Origin: Vibrio coralliirubri | GTDB taxonomy: Bacteria > Pseudomonadota > Gammaproteobacteria > Enterobacterales > Vibrionaceae | Direction of reading: 5' to 3' | Assembly (NCBI RefSeq): GCF_024347375.1 | Contig: NZ_AP025470.1 | Location: forward strand, 868,001-932,000 | Length of the DNA: 64,000 bases | Notes under the pieces: model-generated | Seen by the model: the letters and a program-made list of their open reading frames with translations, nothing else | Database searches by the model: none | What the model was told of the DNA's origin: nothing | Made by a program: the position numbers and the translations under genes | Shown: positions 37,936-46,829 of the stretch, in pieces | Layout of the letters: each line of letters opens with the position of its first letter | Numbering within the stretch: position 1 is the stretch's first letter

Positions 37936-39333
37936 TTAAGCCACAGATGTCTCTGTTGCTTGCTTAGCTTTAGGCTCTGCTTCAAGCGTCATGTTGGTTT
38001 CTACGCCATGCATCCATGACACAAGCTTACCAGCACAAAGCAGCAGTAATATGCCACTCACCGTTGCTGTGATAGCAATACCACTGAAGATAGACATAGC
38101 ACCAAGCTCACCAACGTGAGAACCAACCAGGCCCGCCACGTAGTTTGCCACCGCATTGAAGCCAAACCATGCACCCATCATCAATGATGCTAGGCGAAGC
38201 GGAGCTAACTTAGTGACCAACGACAGGCCAATAGGAGATAGACAAAGCTCACCAAGGGTATGGAAGAAGAAAGCACCGACTAGCCATAGCATTGATGTTT
38301 TCACTGTTAGGTCGCCGCCTTGCTCCATTACCGCGCCCATCATGCACACAAAGCCAAGTGCTAAGAAGAACAATGCCATTGCAAACTTAACAGGAGAGTT
38401 GGGTTCACGCTTACCCAGTTTCACCCAGAACGCAGCAATGATTGGAGCAAGTGTAATGATGAAGAATGGGTTCAAAGATTGGAACCACGCAGCAGGAATT
38501 TCAAAGCCACCAATCATACGGTCAGTATATTGTTGAGTGTAGATGTTCATTAGGCCGCCAGCTTGTTCAAAGCCCGCCCAGAAAACAATCACAAACAGAC
38601 CCATGATAAGAATCACTTTTAGTCTGTCGAACTCTTCTTTGGTCAGTGGCGCTTTTTCTTTAGATTTGTTCAGTGCTTTCGCTCGAGCAGCAGCAGGTAC
38701 AGAACCGATGTTGCCTAACCAAGACTGAGCCATTGTCACTTGCATGATCAAGCTAATAACCATACCAATACCAGCGGCTAGGAAACCTGCTTTCCAACCG
38801 AACGAATCGACAGCAGCCCCTGAAATTAAGCCACCAAGCAGCGCACCTAAGTTGATGCCCATGTAGAAAATGGTGAAAGCACCGTCACGGCGGTTATCGC
38901 CTTCTTGGTACAGGTCACCTACCATGGTTGAGATGTTCGGCTTAAACATACCGTTACCACTGATTAGCAGTGCTAAACCAAGGTACAGAGCGTTCACTTG
39001 GTCTAAACCGATGAAGCCGTTAGGTAGAGCCAGTGTAAATTGGCCAAGTGCCATTAATACACCGCCAATCAGAATTGATTTACGCTGACCTAGGTAGTTA
39101 TCGGCAATCCAGCCACCAATTAATGGTGTGATGTAGACTAAGCCGGTGTAAATACCGTAGAGATCGAGTGCGTCTTTTGTTGACCAACCCAGTCCACCGT
39201 TGATGGTAGTGTCAGTCAAAAATAAGACAAGGATGGCACGCATCGCATAGTAAGAGAAACGTTCCCATAGCTCTGTGCTAAAAAGTAGAAATAGGCCTCT
39301 AGGGTGGCCAAAGATGTTGTGGTTGCTTGGCAT
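37936..39333 (-). CDS. POT-family proton-dependent oligopeptide transporter
   Basis: A 465-aa major-facilitator permease of the PTR2/POT family, importing di- and tripeptides with protons. The N-terminal ELWERFSYYAMRAIL contains the E-x-x-E-R proton-coupling motif, and FYMGINLGALLGGLISG is the second POT signature. About 14 membrane segments can be counted, in keeping with bacterial POTs. It is close to E. coli DtpA/DtpB-type proteins, but the exact paralogue cannot be named. An intergenic region of about 500 bp separates it from the divergent rfaH. Confidence 0.92.
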   Translation of the reverse strand: MPSNHNIFGHPRGLFLLFSTELWERFSYYAMRAILVLFLTDTTINGGLGWSTKDALDLYGIYTGLVYITPLIGGWIADNYLGQRKSILIGGVLMALGQFTLALPNGFIGLDQVNALYLGLALLISGNGMFKPNISTMVGDLYQEGDNRRDGAFTIFYMGINLGALLGGLISGAAVDSFGWKAGFLAAGIGMVISLIMQVTMAQSWLGNIGSVPAAARAKALNKSKEKAPLTKEEFDRLKVILIMGLFVIVFWAGFEQAGGLMNIYTQQYTDRMIGGFEIPAAWFQSLNPFFIITLAPIIAAFWVKLGKREPNSPVKFAMALFFLALGFVCMMGAVMEQGGDLTVKTSMLWLVGAFFFHTLGELCLSPIGLSLVTKLAPLRLASLMMGAWFGFNAVANYVAGLVGSHVGELGAMSIFSGIAITATVSGILLLLCAGKLVSWMHGVETNMTLEAEPKAKQATETSVA

Positions 39334-39835
39334 AAGTTTTACTAATTTTAGGTATTAAAAGATTTTATAGTCATTCATGTATACACAGTGGGATAAAAGT
39401 CTGCAATAGACGTATTTTATGGTCACGATAACTCGGTTTGGCTAAAGTGTTGATATTAATGACTTTTACTTTTAATGTTGCCCATTTTAAGTGTGCTGCA
39501 AACTAATTTTCCAGATTTGAGCTGGTTGGTTAATAACCTTCTTTAAAGTCATGTTGAATAAAGATGTTTAGATGTATTGCTCTGGTGTATCGTTTTGAAT
39601 TTAAATGGAATGACATTCTCATTAATTGGGGCGTACATATGATTACAACAATGAGCCTTTTGATCTCTAAATTATCCCTGTACAATGCTTAACCACTTTC
39701 GACACCTATAACTTTTTGTTGATAAATTGGTCTGCTACGCATTATTTTTCGTTCGCGACGATTCATTTTATTAATGGCGATTCAACCGTTTTAGGCATGT
39801 GGTAAAATATCCAAAAATATAAAATGGTTAGTTAA
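39334..39835. other. 502-bp region between POT transporter and rfaH
   Basis: Divergent promoter region. A 17-codon frame at 39639 has a weak upstream GGGGCG, but nothing else supports it. No RNA gene or repeat is seen. Confidence 0.5.
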
Positions 39836-40342
39836 ATGAAACGTTGGTATTTGCTTTACTGTAAGCGTGGTGATCAAAAACGCGCCCAGCAGCACTTAGA
39901 GAATCAAGGGGTAGAGTGCTTTTACCCTCAAATAGAAGTCAAAAAGGTGGTGAGAGGGAAAGAAAAGCAGGTCAAAGAACCGCTGTTTCCATCTTACATC
40001 TTTGTTCGCTTCGACTATGAGCAAGGCCCTAGCTTCACGACCGTTCGTTCAACACGTGGCGTCGTGGACTTTATTAAGTTCGGTGCGAGGCCGCACGAGG
40101 TCCAAGGAGACTTGGTGTTTGAACTCAAAGAGTTTGAGAAGTGCTGCAGTAACGAAGTGGAAGATTGTTGTGTTGAGTTTGAATCTGGGCAGGTAGTCAA
40201 GATTCAGAGTGGCCAGTTTGCCGGGGTTGAAGCTATTTTCGATCAGAAAGACGGTGAGGCTCGATCGATTATGCTGGTGAAAATGATCAGCCAAGTCGTT
40301 CCAATCAGTATTGAGAACGAAGCACTACAAGCTCGCGCATAA
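39836..40342 (+). CDS. rfaH: Transcription antiterminator RfaH
   Basis: A 168-aa NusG-family antitermination factor that loads at ops sites to carry RNA polymerase through long surface-polysaccharide and similar operons. The N-terminal NGN domain (KRWYLLYCKRGDQKRAQQHL, FPSYIFVRFD) and the C-terminal KOW region (FESGQVVKIQSGQFAGVEAIF) are in the usual order. A run of cysteines (CCSNEVEDCC) in the linker is unusual. No ops element could be seen in the window, so its target operons lie elsewhere. Confidence 0.92.
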   Translation: MKRWYLLYCKRGDQKRAQQHLENQGVECFYPQIEVKKVVRGKEKQVKEPLFPSYIFVRFDYEQGPSFTTVRSTRGVVDFIKFGARPHEVQGDLVFELKEFEKCCSNEVEDCCVEFESGQVVKIQSGQFAGVEAIFDQKDGEARSIMLVKMISQVVPISIENEALQARA

Positions 40343-40370
40343 CTGCAGTAATAAAAAATAGGCTTAAAAC

Positions 40371-40396
40371 AAAAAGGCGCATAATGCGCCTTTTTT
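40371..40396. terminator. Bidirectional terminator, rfaH / asnB
   Basis: AAAAAGGCGCAT and ATGCGCCTTTTTT arms form a tight hairpin between converging genes. Confidence 0.92.
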
Positions 40397-40422
40397 AGTT
40401 TTTAGGATTTGTTCAAAATGCC

Positions 40423-42093
40423 CTAAGCGTTGTAAGCATCGTTGTGAACGGCTTGTACTGCACGGCCTGATGGGTCGACACAGTTTTTGAATGACTCATC
40501 CCACTCAATCGCTTTCGCTGATGAACAAGCAACTGAAGGACCACCAGGTACACACTCTGCCGCAGATTCTAGAGGGAATAGCTCCTCAAAGATTTCACGG
40601 TAAGCATAACCTTCTTTGGTTGTTGGCGTGTTGTAAGGGAAACGGAACTTAGCAGCTTCCATTTGTTGATCCGTTACTTTTTCTTCAGCCGTTGCTTTCA
40701 ATGTATCAATCCAATCGTAGCCAACACCATCAGAGAACTGCTCTTTTTGACGCCATGCGATTGAATCTGGTAGGTAGTCTTCAAAACACTCACGCAGGAT
40801 GTGCTTCTCCATCTTACCGTTACCACACATCTTGTCTTCAGGGTTTAGACGCATTGCGACATCGATGAACTCTTTATCCAAGAATGGTACACGGCCTTCA
40901 ACACCCCATGCCGCTAGCGATTTGTTTGCACGAGCACAGTCGAACATGCTTAGAGCAAGCAGTTTACGTACTGTCTCTTCGTGGAACTCTTTCGCGTTTG
41001 GCGCTTTATGGAAGTACAGGTAACCACCAAAGATCTCATCAGCACCTTCGCCAGACAATACCATTTTGATGCCCATTGCTTTGATCTTACGAGCAAGCAA
41101 GTACATTGGCGTTGATGCACGAATCGTCGTTACATCGTAAGTCTCGATGTGGTAGATAACATCACGGATGGCATCTAAGCCTTCCTGAATGGTGTAAGTC
41201 ATCTCGTGGTGCACAGTACCGATCTTGTCCGCAACTTCACGAGCAGCGATAAGATCTGGTGCGCCTTCAAGGCCAACAGCGAATGAGTGCAGTTGTGGCC
41301 ACCAAGCTTCAGATTGCTCATCATCTTCGATACGCATTGCAGCAAAGCGTTTTGCGACTGCTGAAGTAATTGATGAATCAAGGCCACCAGATAGAAGTAC
41401 ACCGTAAGGAACGTCAGTCATTAGTTGACGTTTAACTGCTGCTTCTAGCGCTTCAGTCAGTTCTTCTTTGCTTGTGCTGTTGCCTTGTACCGCAGCGTAC
41501 TCGTTCCAATCGCGGATGTAGTAGCGTTGAGGTTCAGCATCTTTCGAAGAGTAGAAGCTACCAGGAGGGAATTCACTGATCGTCTTACATACTTCAACCA
41601 ATGCTTTCATCTCTGAAGCCACGTAGTAGTTACCGTGCTCATCGTAACCTTGGTAAAGCGGGATAATACCAATATGGTCGCGGCCGACTAGGTATTCGTC
41701 TTTCTCTTCGTCGTATAAAACGAATGCGAAAATACCGTTAAGCTCTTCTAGAAGGTCTGCACCCATCTCTTGGTATAGCGCTAGGATAACTTCACAGTCA
41801 GAATCGGTCTGGAACTGGTACTTATCTTCATAGCGTGCGCGAAGTTCTTTGTGGTTATAAATTTCACCGTTTACTGCGAGAATATGCTTTTTGTCTTGGC
41901 TGTATAGTGGTTGAGCACCACTGTTCAAGCCAACAATAGCAAGACGTTCATGAGCAAGGATTGCTTTTTCACCAGCATAGATACCAGACCAGTCTGGACC
42001 ACGGTGACGAAGCTTCTTAGACATTTCTAAAGCAATAGGGCGAAGTGCTGCGGCATCACTTTTAATGTCGAGAATGCCAAATACTGAACACAT
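40423..42093 (-). CDS. asnB: Asparagine synthetase B (glutamine-hydrolysing)
   Basis: A 556-aa ATP-dependent amidotransferase converting aspartate to asparagine. The N-terminal class II glutaminase begins with catalytic Cys2 (MCSVFGI) and has RLAIVGL and NGEIYNH motifs. The synthetase domain carries the PP-loop SGGLDSS at about residues 233-239 and LSGEGADEIFGGY. Length matches E. coli AsnB (554 aa). Confidence 0.97.
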   Translation of the reverse strand: MCSVFGILDIKSDAAALRPIALEMSKKLRHRGPDWSGIYAGEKAILAHERLAIVGLNSGAQPLYSQDKKHILAVNGEIYNHKELRARYEDKYQFQTDSDCEVILALYQEMGADLLEELNGIFAFVLYDEEKDEYLVGRDHIGIIPLYQGYDEHGNYYVASEMKALVEVCKTISEFPPGSFYSSKDAEPQRYYIRDWNEYAAVQGNSTSKEELTEALEAAVKRQLMTDVPYGVLLSGGLDSSITSAVAKRFAAMRIEDDEQSEAWWPQLHSFAVGLEGAPDLIAAREVADKIGTVHHEMTYTIQEGLDAIRDVIYHIETYDVTTIRASTPMYLLARKIKAMGIKMVLSGEGADEIFGGYLYFHKAPNAKEFHEETVRKLLALSMFDCARANKSLAAWGVEGRVPFLDKEFIDVAMRLNPEDKMCGNGKMEKHILRECFEDYLPDSIAWRQKEQFSDGVGYDWIDTLKATAEEKVTDQQMEAAKFRFPYNTPTTKEGYAYREIFEELFPLESAAECVPGGPSVACSSAKAIEWDESFKNCVDPSGRAVQAVHNDAYNA

Positions 42094-42328
42094 AGAACTT
42101 CCTTTTAAATAATTTCCAAATCAACTGCATTCAATTTGCCATTCTGGCTAAAAAAAGCAACCGGATGTGAGCAAAAAAATAATATAAAGGGTGTTCTGTT
42201 AGAAATTATCTAATTTTTATGAGCTTTTGGTGTGTGATGTTTAATTGTGGTTGATTTTTTAAACAAAAACCTCTCAAAAGTGCGAAAAATAGGCAATTTT
42301 GAGAGGTTTAGTTGAACACCGTCTAATA

Positions 42329-43915
42329 CTAGATTTTATTGATATTTGGATTTAACTGTTCGCAAACGTGGCGAGCAAAACCACTACCAGCCTCGCTGTA
42401 AATGTTAAATGCCGCATCAACGCCATTCTCTTTCAGTGTTTCGAGTTGATCGGGATATTCAGCAATAGCCGCAATTTGGCCTTTAAAGTTACGTGACTTT
42501 AATTGTTCTAAAGCGGTTTGATTACCTTGGTGGTGAGGCATTGCCAAAATCACCAGTTTTACGTTTGCTGTATCTAGAATTCGCTCCCAGAAATCTGGGT
42601 CAGTCGCGTCGCCAGAAATTACGTTTCTGCCATGGCTTCTGTGGTTGTGTGCGGCTTCTTCACGAACTTCGACACCTAAGCTGACTTTGCCGTAGCGAGA
42701 ACGTAACTCGTCATAAGCACCAGTACCAATTCGTCCCATACCAAGAATTAGCACTTGAGCCCGACCCGGGTCAATTCGCTTATCACGTTGGTGAAGTTTC
42801 TCTGCCGCATGTTCTTTTAACCAACGACCTGATTGTTGATAAAGCTTGTGACCCGCTTTATTGAGAGGTGCAGCGATTAAGAAGGATAGTGAAACTGCAA
42901 TCGCTACTGCCACCAAAATGTCACCAGACATCCAACCCATCTTGAAGGCAAGACCGCCGACGATAAGGCCAAATTCACTGTAGTTAAACAGTGATAGAGA
43001 CGCGAGTAGGGACGTTCGAACACGGAACTTGAATCGGTTGAGCACCAAGAAGTACAACATGCCTTTCACTGGCAGTAACAACAAGAACAAGACTGCAAGC
43101 ATAAAGCCTTGAATGGTCGGTTGTTCGGACAAGCCAATATTCAAGAAGAAGCAGACGAGGAAAAGCTCTTTGAGGTTAAACAGCGACTTCGATAGCTCTG
43201 AAGCTTTTGGATGACCAGCGAGCAACATACCTAAGATAAGAGCGCCTAAGTCTGGCTTTACACCTACAAACTGGAACAAACCCGCACCAACAACTAATGC
43301 GAAGAAGATGCCGAACAGTACCAACATTTCACCGTGTCCAACCCAATCGAGGATCTTGTAGAACAATGGGCGAAAGAAAGGCAAAGCGAACAATGCGATG
43401 GCATACCACTCTGGAATCTTGCCTGTCGATACGGTCAAAAAGACCACGGCGAAGATATCCTGCATCACCAGAATACCGATCGCTAGCGTGCCATAGGTCG
43501 CATTCATCTCGCCTTTATCTTGTAGAGATTTAACCGCGAATACAGTACTAGAGAATGAAAGGGCAAACCCGAGTAGAACGATCTGTTCCATCGACATGGC
43601 TGCCAGAGATGAAATACCTAGGAACTTAAAACCAAATAGGGCGACCGCAAAAAACAGAGTAGATAAAAGGTTGTGGATTGTTGCGCCAGCCCAGATCTCC
43701 TTAGAGAGCAAGGTTTTGATGTCGAGCTTTAAGCCAATAGTAAATAGGAGCAGGGTGACACCAAGGTCAGCCAAGGTAATGATGGTGTCATTAGTTTCAA
43801 AGCCTAGGGCAAAGAGCCCGAAACCTGCGACCAAAAATCCAACTAATGGAGGAAGTTGACATTTTAAAGCAATAAATCCTGCGATAAACGCAGTGGATAT
43901 TAATATAAGTTCCAT
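42329..43915 (-). CDS. CPA2-family cation:proton antiporter with RCK domain
   Basis: A 528-aa protein with about 12 N-terminal membrane helices (to about residue 370) and a C-terminal RCK/TrkA-N nucleotide-binding domain (LILGMGRIGTGAYDELRSRYG, a Rossmann GxGxxG). It is related to KefB/KefC and YbaL. Motifs such as LADLGVTLLLFTIGLKLD are typical of the CPA2 core. The ion (K+ or Na+) cannot be read from the sequence. It has no KefF-like neighbour. It lies between asnB and nagC on the same strand. Confidence 0.9.
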   Translation of the reverse strand: MELILISTAFIAGFIALKCQLPPLVGFLVAGFGLFALGFETNDTIITLADLGVTLLLFTIGLKLDIKTLLSKEIWAGATIHNLLSTLFFAVALFGFKFLGISSLAAMSMEQIVLLGFALSFSSTVFAVKSLQDKGEMNATYGTLAIGILVMQDIFAVVFLTVSTGKIPEWYAIALFALPFFRPLFYKILDWVGHGEMLVLFGIFFALVVGAGLFQFVGVKPDLGALILGMLLAGHPKASELSKSLFNLKELFLVCFFLNIGLSEQPTIQGFMLAVLFLLLLPVKGMLYFLVLNRFKFRVRTSLLASLSLFNYSEFGLIVGGLAFKMGWMSGDILVAVAIAVSLSFLIAAPLNKAGHKLYQQSGRWLKEHAAEKLHQRDKRIDPGRAQVLILGMGRIGTGAYDELRSRYGKVSLGVEVREEAAHNHRSHGRNVISGDATDPDFWERILDTANVKLVILAMPHHQGNQTALEQLKSRNFKGQIAAIAEYPDQLETLKENGVDAAFNIYSEAGSGFARHVCEQLNPNINKI

Positions 43916-43941
43916 AACTTGTTGTTGTAGTTCCCTAGCTT

Positions 43942-43978
43942 AAAAAAAACGGGCCGTGTTCATACAAACACGGCCCGC
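43942..43978 (-). terminator. Terminator of nagA-nagC
   Basis: GGGCCGTGTT and AACACGGCCC form a perfect 10-bp GC-rich stem; on the minus strand a T8 run follows. It lies 22 bp beyond the nagC stop. Confidence 0.93.
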
Positions 43979-44000
43979 GGAAAATCAGAATTGTTTTTCT

Positions 44001-45215
44001 TTAGTCTTCGAGAAGCTTTTGAAGCAACACACCGTTGAGCATTGCGCGCTTAATCATAGCAAAAGCTCCCATCGTAGGATGTTTATCGATCTGTGATGCT
44101 ACAATAGGCAGGCCGCTATGGAAAGTCGTTAACGACTGATTCTCTACATTGCGCTTAATTGCAGGGAAAACAATCTCTTGTGCCTTGGTAATATCACCAG
44201 CAATGATAACTTTCTGAGGGTTAAATAAGTTAATCGTCATCGCGATAGCCTTACCTAACTGGTTTCCTACTCGAACTAAGCTTTGCTTGGCTAGCTCATC
44301 ACCATTAATTGCGTGGTCACAAACGTCTTGAATCGTAATATGTTCAAGCTCTGTTAAAGAAGACTCATAGCCTTGCTTAATCAGCTTTTGCACTCGTTCA
44401 ACGATCGCTGGGTTTGCCGCTACGGTTTCAAGACAGCCGAAATTACCGCATTGGCATTGCTCGCCGAGCGGATCAATTTGGATATGACCAATTTCACCCA
44501 CGTTACGGTTATGACCTAGGAAAACCTGACCATTAACGATAATACCTGCACCTGTACCACGGTGAACACTGACCAAAATAGAATCTTGGCTGTCTTTACT
44601 TGCACCGAAGTAGTGCTCAGCAAGCGCCATTCCACGAACATCGTTACCAACAAAACAAGCAACATGGAATGTATCGCGAATAATGTCGCTTAATGCGAGG
44701 TTATCGATGTCGGTATTCGGCATATACTCAACAACACCGGTCGTTGGGTTAACTAAGCCTGGAAGCGTGACACCAATAGCAATCAGTTGGTCGATCTTTG
44801 GTTGATGCGCAGCAATGAAAGCTTTGAGGCTATTGACCAAGCCTTGGGTAAGGTCTGATTGGTCTGAATAATTCAGGTCTTGCTGTTGGAAAGCCAATTC
44901 ACGACCACCAAGGTCATGCAGGCTTATTTGAATGTAGTCTCGACCCAAACGCACAGCGACAGAATGGAAAGGCTCTACTTCTGTGGTTAGGGAGATAGCG
45001 CGTCTACCGCCAGTAGACGCTTGCTGCGCAACCTCTTTAATTAGGCCGCGCTCTAAAAGTTGGCGGGTAATTTTTGTAACACTTGCCGGTGCGAGTTGGC
45101 TTACATCAGCCACTTGTATACGACTGATAGGCCCTTGTTGGTCTATAAGTCGATATACCGCCGCACTGTTTAGTTGTTTAACTAAGTCTACGTTACCTAT
45201 TTGTCCGCCATTCAT
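44001..45215 (-). CDS. nagC: N-acetylglucosamine repressor NagC
   Basis: A 404-aa ROK-family repressor. The N-terminal winged helix-turn-helix (VYRLIDQQGPISRIQVADVSQLAPASVTKI) precedes the ROK sugar-kinase-like domain, with VHRGTGAGIIVNG and the zinc motif CQCGNFGCLE. NagC senses GlcNAc-6-phosphate and controls GlcNAc uptake, catabolism and chitin genes. It starts 2 bp after the nagA stop, so nagA-nagC is an operon. The likely operator at 46722-46743 lies before nagE. Confidence 0.95.
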   Translation of the reverse strand: MNGGQIGNVDLVKQLNSAAVYRLIDQQGPISRIQVADVSQLAPASVTKITRQLLERGLIKEVAQQASTGGRRAISLTTEVEPFHSVAVRLGRDYIQISLHDLGGRELAFQQQDLNYSDQSDLTQGLVNSLKAFIAAHQPKIDQLIAIGVTLPGLVNPTTGVVEYMPNTDIDNLALSDIIRDTFHVACFVGNDVRGMALAEHYFGASKDSQDSILVSVHRGTGAGIIVNGQVFLGHNRNVGEIGHIQIDPLGEQCQCGNFGCLETVAANPAIVERVQKLIKQGYESSLTELEHITIQDVCDHAINGDELAKQSLVRVGNQLGKAIAMTINLFNPQKVIIAGDITKAQEIVFPAIKRNVENQSLTTFHSGLPIVASQIDKHPTMGAFAMIKRAMLNGVLLQKLLED

Positions 45216-45217
45216 AC

Positions 45218-46354
45218 TTAATTGTGCTCGTATTGTCCGTTAACAACAGTCGCTTTAACGTTAAAGTCTCGGTCAAATACAGCTAGGTTTGCAACCATGC
45301 CTTTTTTGATTCGACCTAGCTTGCTTTCTACACCGATAGCCGTAGCTGGGTATAGCGTAGCCATGCGAAGAGCTTCGTCTAAAGCGATACCAGCGTGCTC
45401 AACTGTATTCTGAACTGCTTCAATCATAGTCAGAGCTGAGCCGCCCAGTGTGCCGTTTTCATCAACACACTTACCATCACGGTAATATACTTTCTTACCG
45501 ACAAAAATAAAGTATTCCATGTCAGCACCTGCAGGAGCTGTGGCATCCGTCACTAATACCAACTTTTCTCCCTTGATTTTATGCGCAATTCTGATGTTTG
45601 CGTAATCAACGTGGAAGCCGTCGGCAATAATGCCTGCATAAACCTCAGGAGTATCGTAAATCGCGCCAACAACGCCAGGCTCACGACCAACCATCGGCGT
45701 CATTGCATTGAACAGGTGAGTGGCGAACGTGATACCAGACTCGAAACCTTGGCGCGCTTCTGCGTAAGTTGCGTTGGTGTGGCCGATAGAAACGACAACG
45801 CCAGCTTTGTGCAGGCATTCGATGTGTTCTGGGTCGTTAAGCTCTGGAGCCAATGTTACTTTTGCAACAAGGTCACGGTTTTCACAGATAAGCTCAATCA
45901 TTTCGCTGTCAGATTTACGAATGTGATCGACGCTATGAATGCCTTTTTTCGCAACGTTTAGGTAAGGGCCTTCAAGGTGCAGACCTAAAGATTGGTTTTG
46001 GTACTGGTTATGGTATTCACGAGCTGCCGTAATAACCGCACGCATATCTTCGTCTGAAGAGGTGATAAGCGTTGGTAGGAAGCTAGTACAGCCAGATTTC
46101 AGATTTGCTTTGTGCATGATCTGCATGGTTTCTGCAGTGATCTCATCGTTAAGCATTACACCGCCACAACCATTCAGTTGTAGGTCAATGAAACCTGGGC
46201 TTAGGTTTGCTCCGTCTAGGTCGCGAACCTCGATTCCTTCTGGTAATTCAGAGATAGGACAGACTTTTTTGATCAGTTCGTTTTCGATTACAACAGCATG
46301 ATCGGTTAGAACATCACTACCAGTGTAAATTTTACAGTTACTTAGCGCGTACAT
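45218..46354 (-). CDS. nagA: N-acetylglucosamine-6-phosphate deacetylase NagA
   Basis: A 378-aa amidohydrolase that removes acetate from GlcNAc-6-P to give GlcN-6-P. Metal and catalytic motifs are [23 protein letters not shown] (metal Glu), SIGHTNATY and THLFNAMTP (metal His), and VTDATAPAG (catalytic Asp). It begins the nagA-nagC operon and is divergent from nagE. The nagB deaminase gene is not in the window. Confidence 0.96.
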   Translation of the reverse strand: MYALSNCKIYTGSDVLTDHAVVIENELIKKVCPISELPEGIEVRDLDGANLSPGFIDLQLNGCGGVMLNDEITAETMQIMHKANLKSGCTSFLPTLITSSDEDMRAVITAAREYHNQYQNQSLGLHLEGPYLNVAKKGIHSVDHIRKSDSEMIELICENRDLVAKVTLAPELNDPEHIECLHKAGVVVSIGHTNATYAEARQGFESGITFATHLFNAMTPMVGREPGVVGAIYDTPEVYAGIIADGFHVDYANIRIAHKIKGEKLVLVTDATAPAGADMEYFIFVGKKVYYRDGKCVDENGTLGGSALTMIEAVQNTVEHAGIALDEALRMATLYPATAIGVESKLGRIKKGMVANLAVFDRDFNVKATVVNGQYEHN

Positions 46355-46693
46355 AGTCAGCTAATCCTTATTTCGTGAGATCTTTTAAATTCGTTCGTTA
46401 CCTAAATGTGGACTTAGTTTTCGAGCATCATTTACGTAACGATTTATCTTTTATGGGCAAACGGCTTCAAAGTGGGAAGCGATTTAAGTTATTGAAAAGC
46501 ATATGAAAAATTGATAGTTATTATACATTTAGGTTCATCATTAATGATTATTCACGGAGCTCTATAAGCTCTGAGATACCATCTTTTTGCCTAATGATTA
46601 GATTTAGATTTTATCTATAAATGTTCATTTTTTTGAATGATAAAATAAGTTTTATGATCTCGCTAGCAAAAACCTCTGGATTTGGTAAAAACT

Positions 46694-46709
46694 GGTGATT
46701 AGGATCACA
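46694..46709 (+). promoter_or_regulatory. Candidate CRP site upstream of nagE
   Basis: GGTGATTAGGATCACA, against TGTGA-N6-TCACA, with nine of ten key positions matching. It lies about 28 bp before the NagC-type palindrome. Confidence 0.6.
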
Positions 46710-46721
46710 AATGGTAAGGTT

Positions 46722-46743
46722 TTAATTTGCGGAGCAAAATTAA
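46722..46743 (+). promoter_or_regulatory. Candidate NagC operator upstream of nagE
   Basis: TTAATTTGC and GCAAAATTAA arms around GGA form an almost perfect palindrome about 88 bp before the nagE start. The location between nagA and nagE fits NagC control. Confidence 0.6.
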
Positions 46744-46829
46744 TTGAATACACTGAATAGGACTAAATTGAGCGACTAAAATAAGTTTCTCAAACGAATT
46801 CTAAAAAATCCTATAGGGGGAAACAACTG

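Larger units (their letters stand above)
46355..46829. other. nagA-nagE divergent regulatory region
   Basis: 475 bp with AT-rich sequence. The right half carries a CRP-like site at 46694-46709 and a NagC-type palindrome at 46722-46743. Near nagA, TTATTTCGTGAGATCTTTTAAAT at 46368-46390 resembles an imperfect NagC site. No gene is seen. Confidence 0.6.

Noticed and set aside
39639..39692. 17-codon frame upstream of rfaH
   Set aside because: Only a weak GGGGCG precedes it, and there is no terminator or palindrome as at 25.6 kb.
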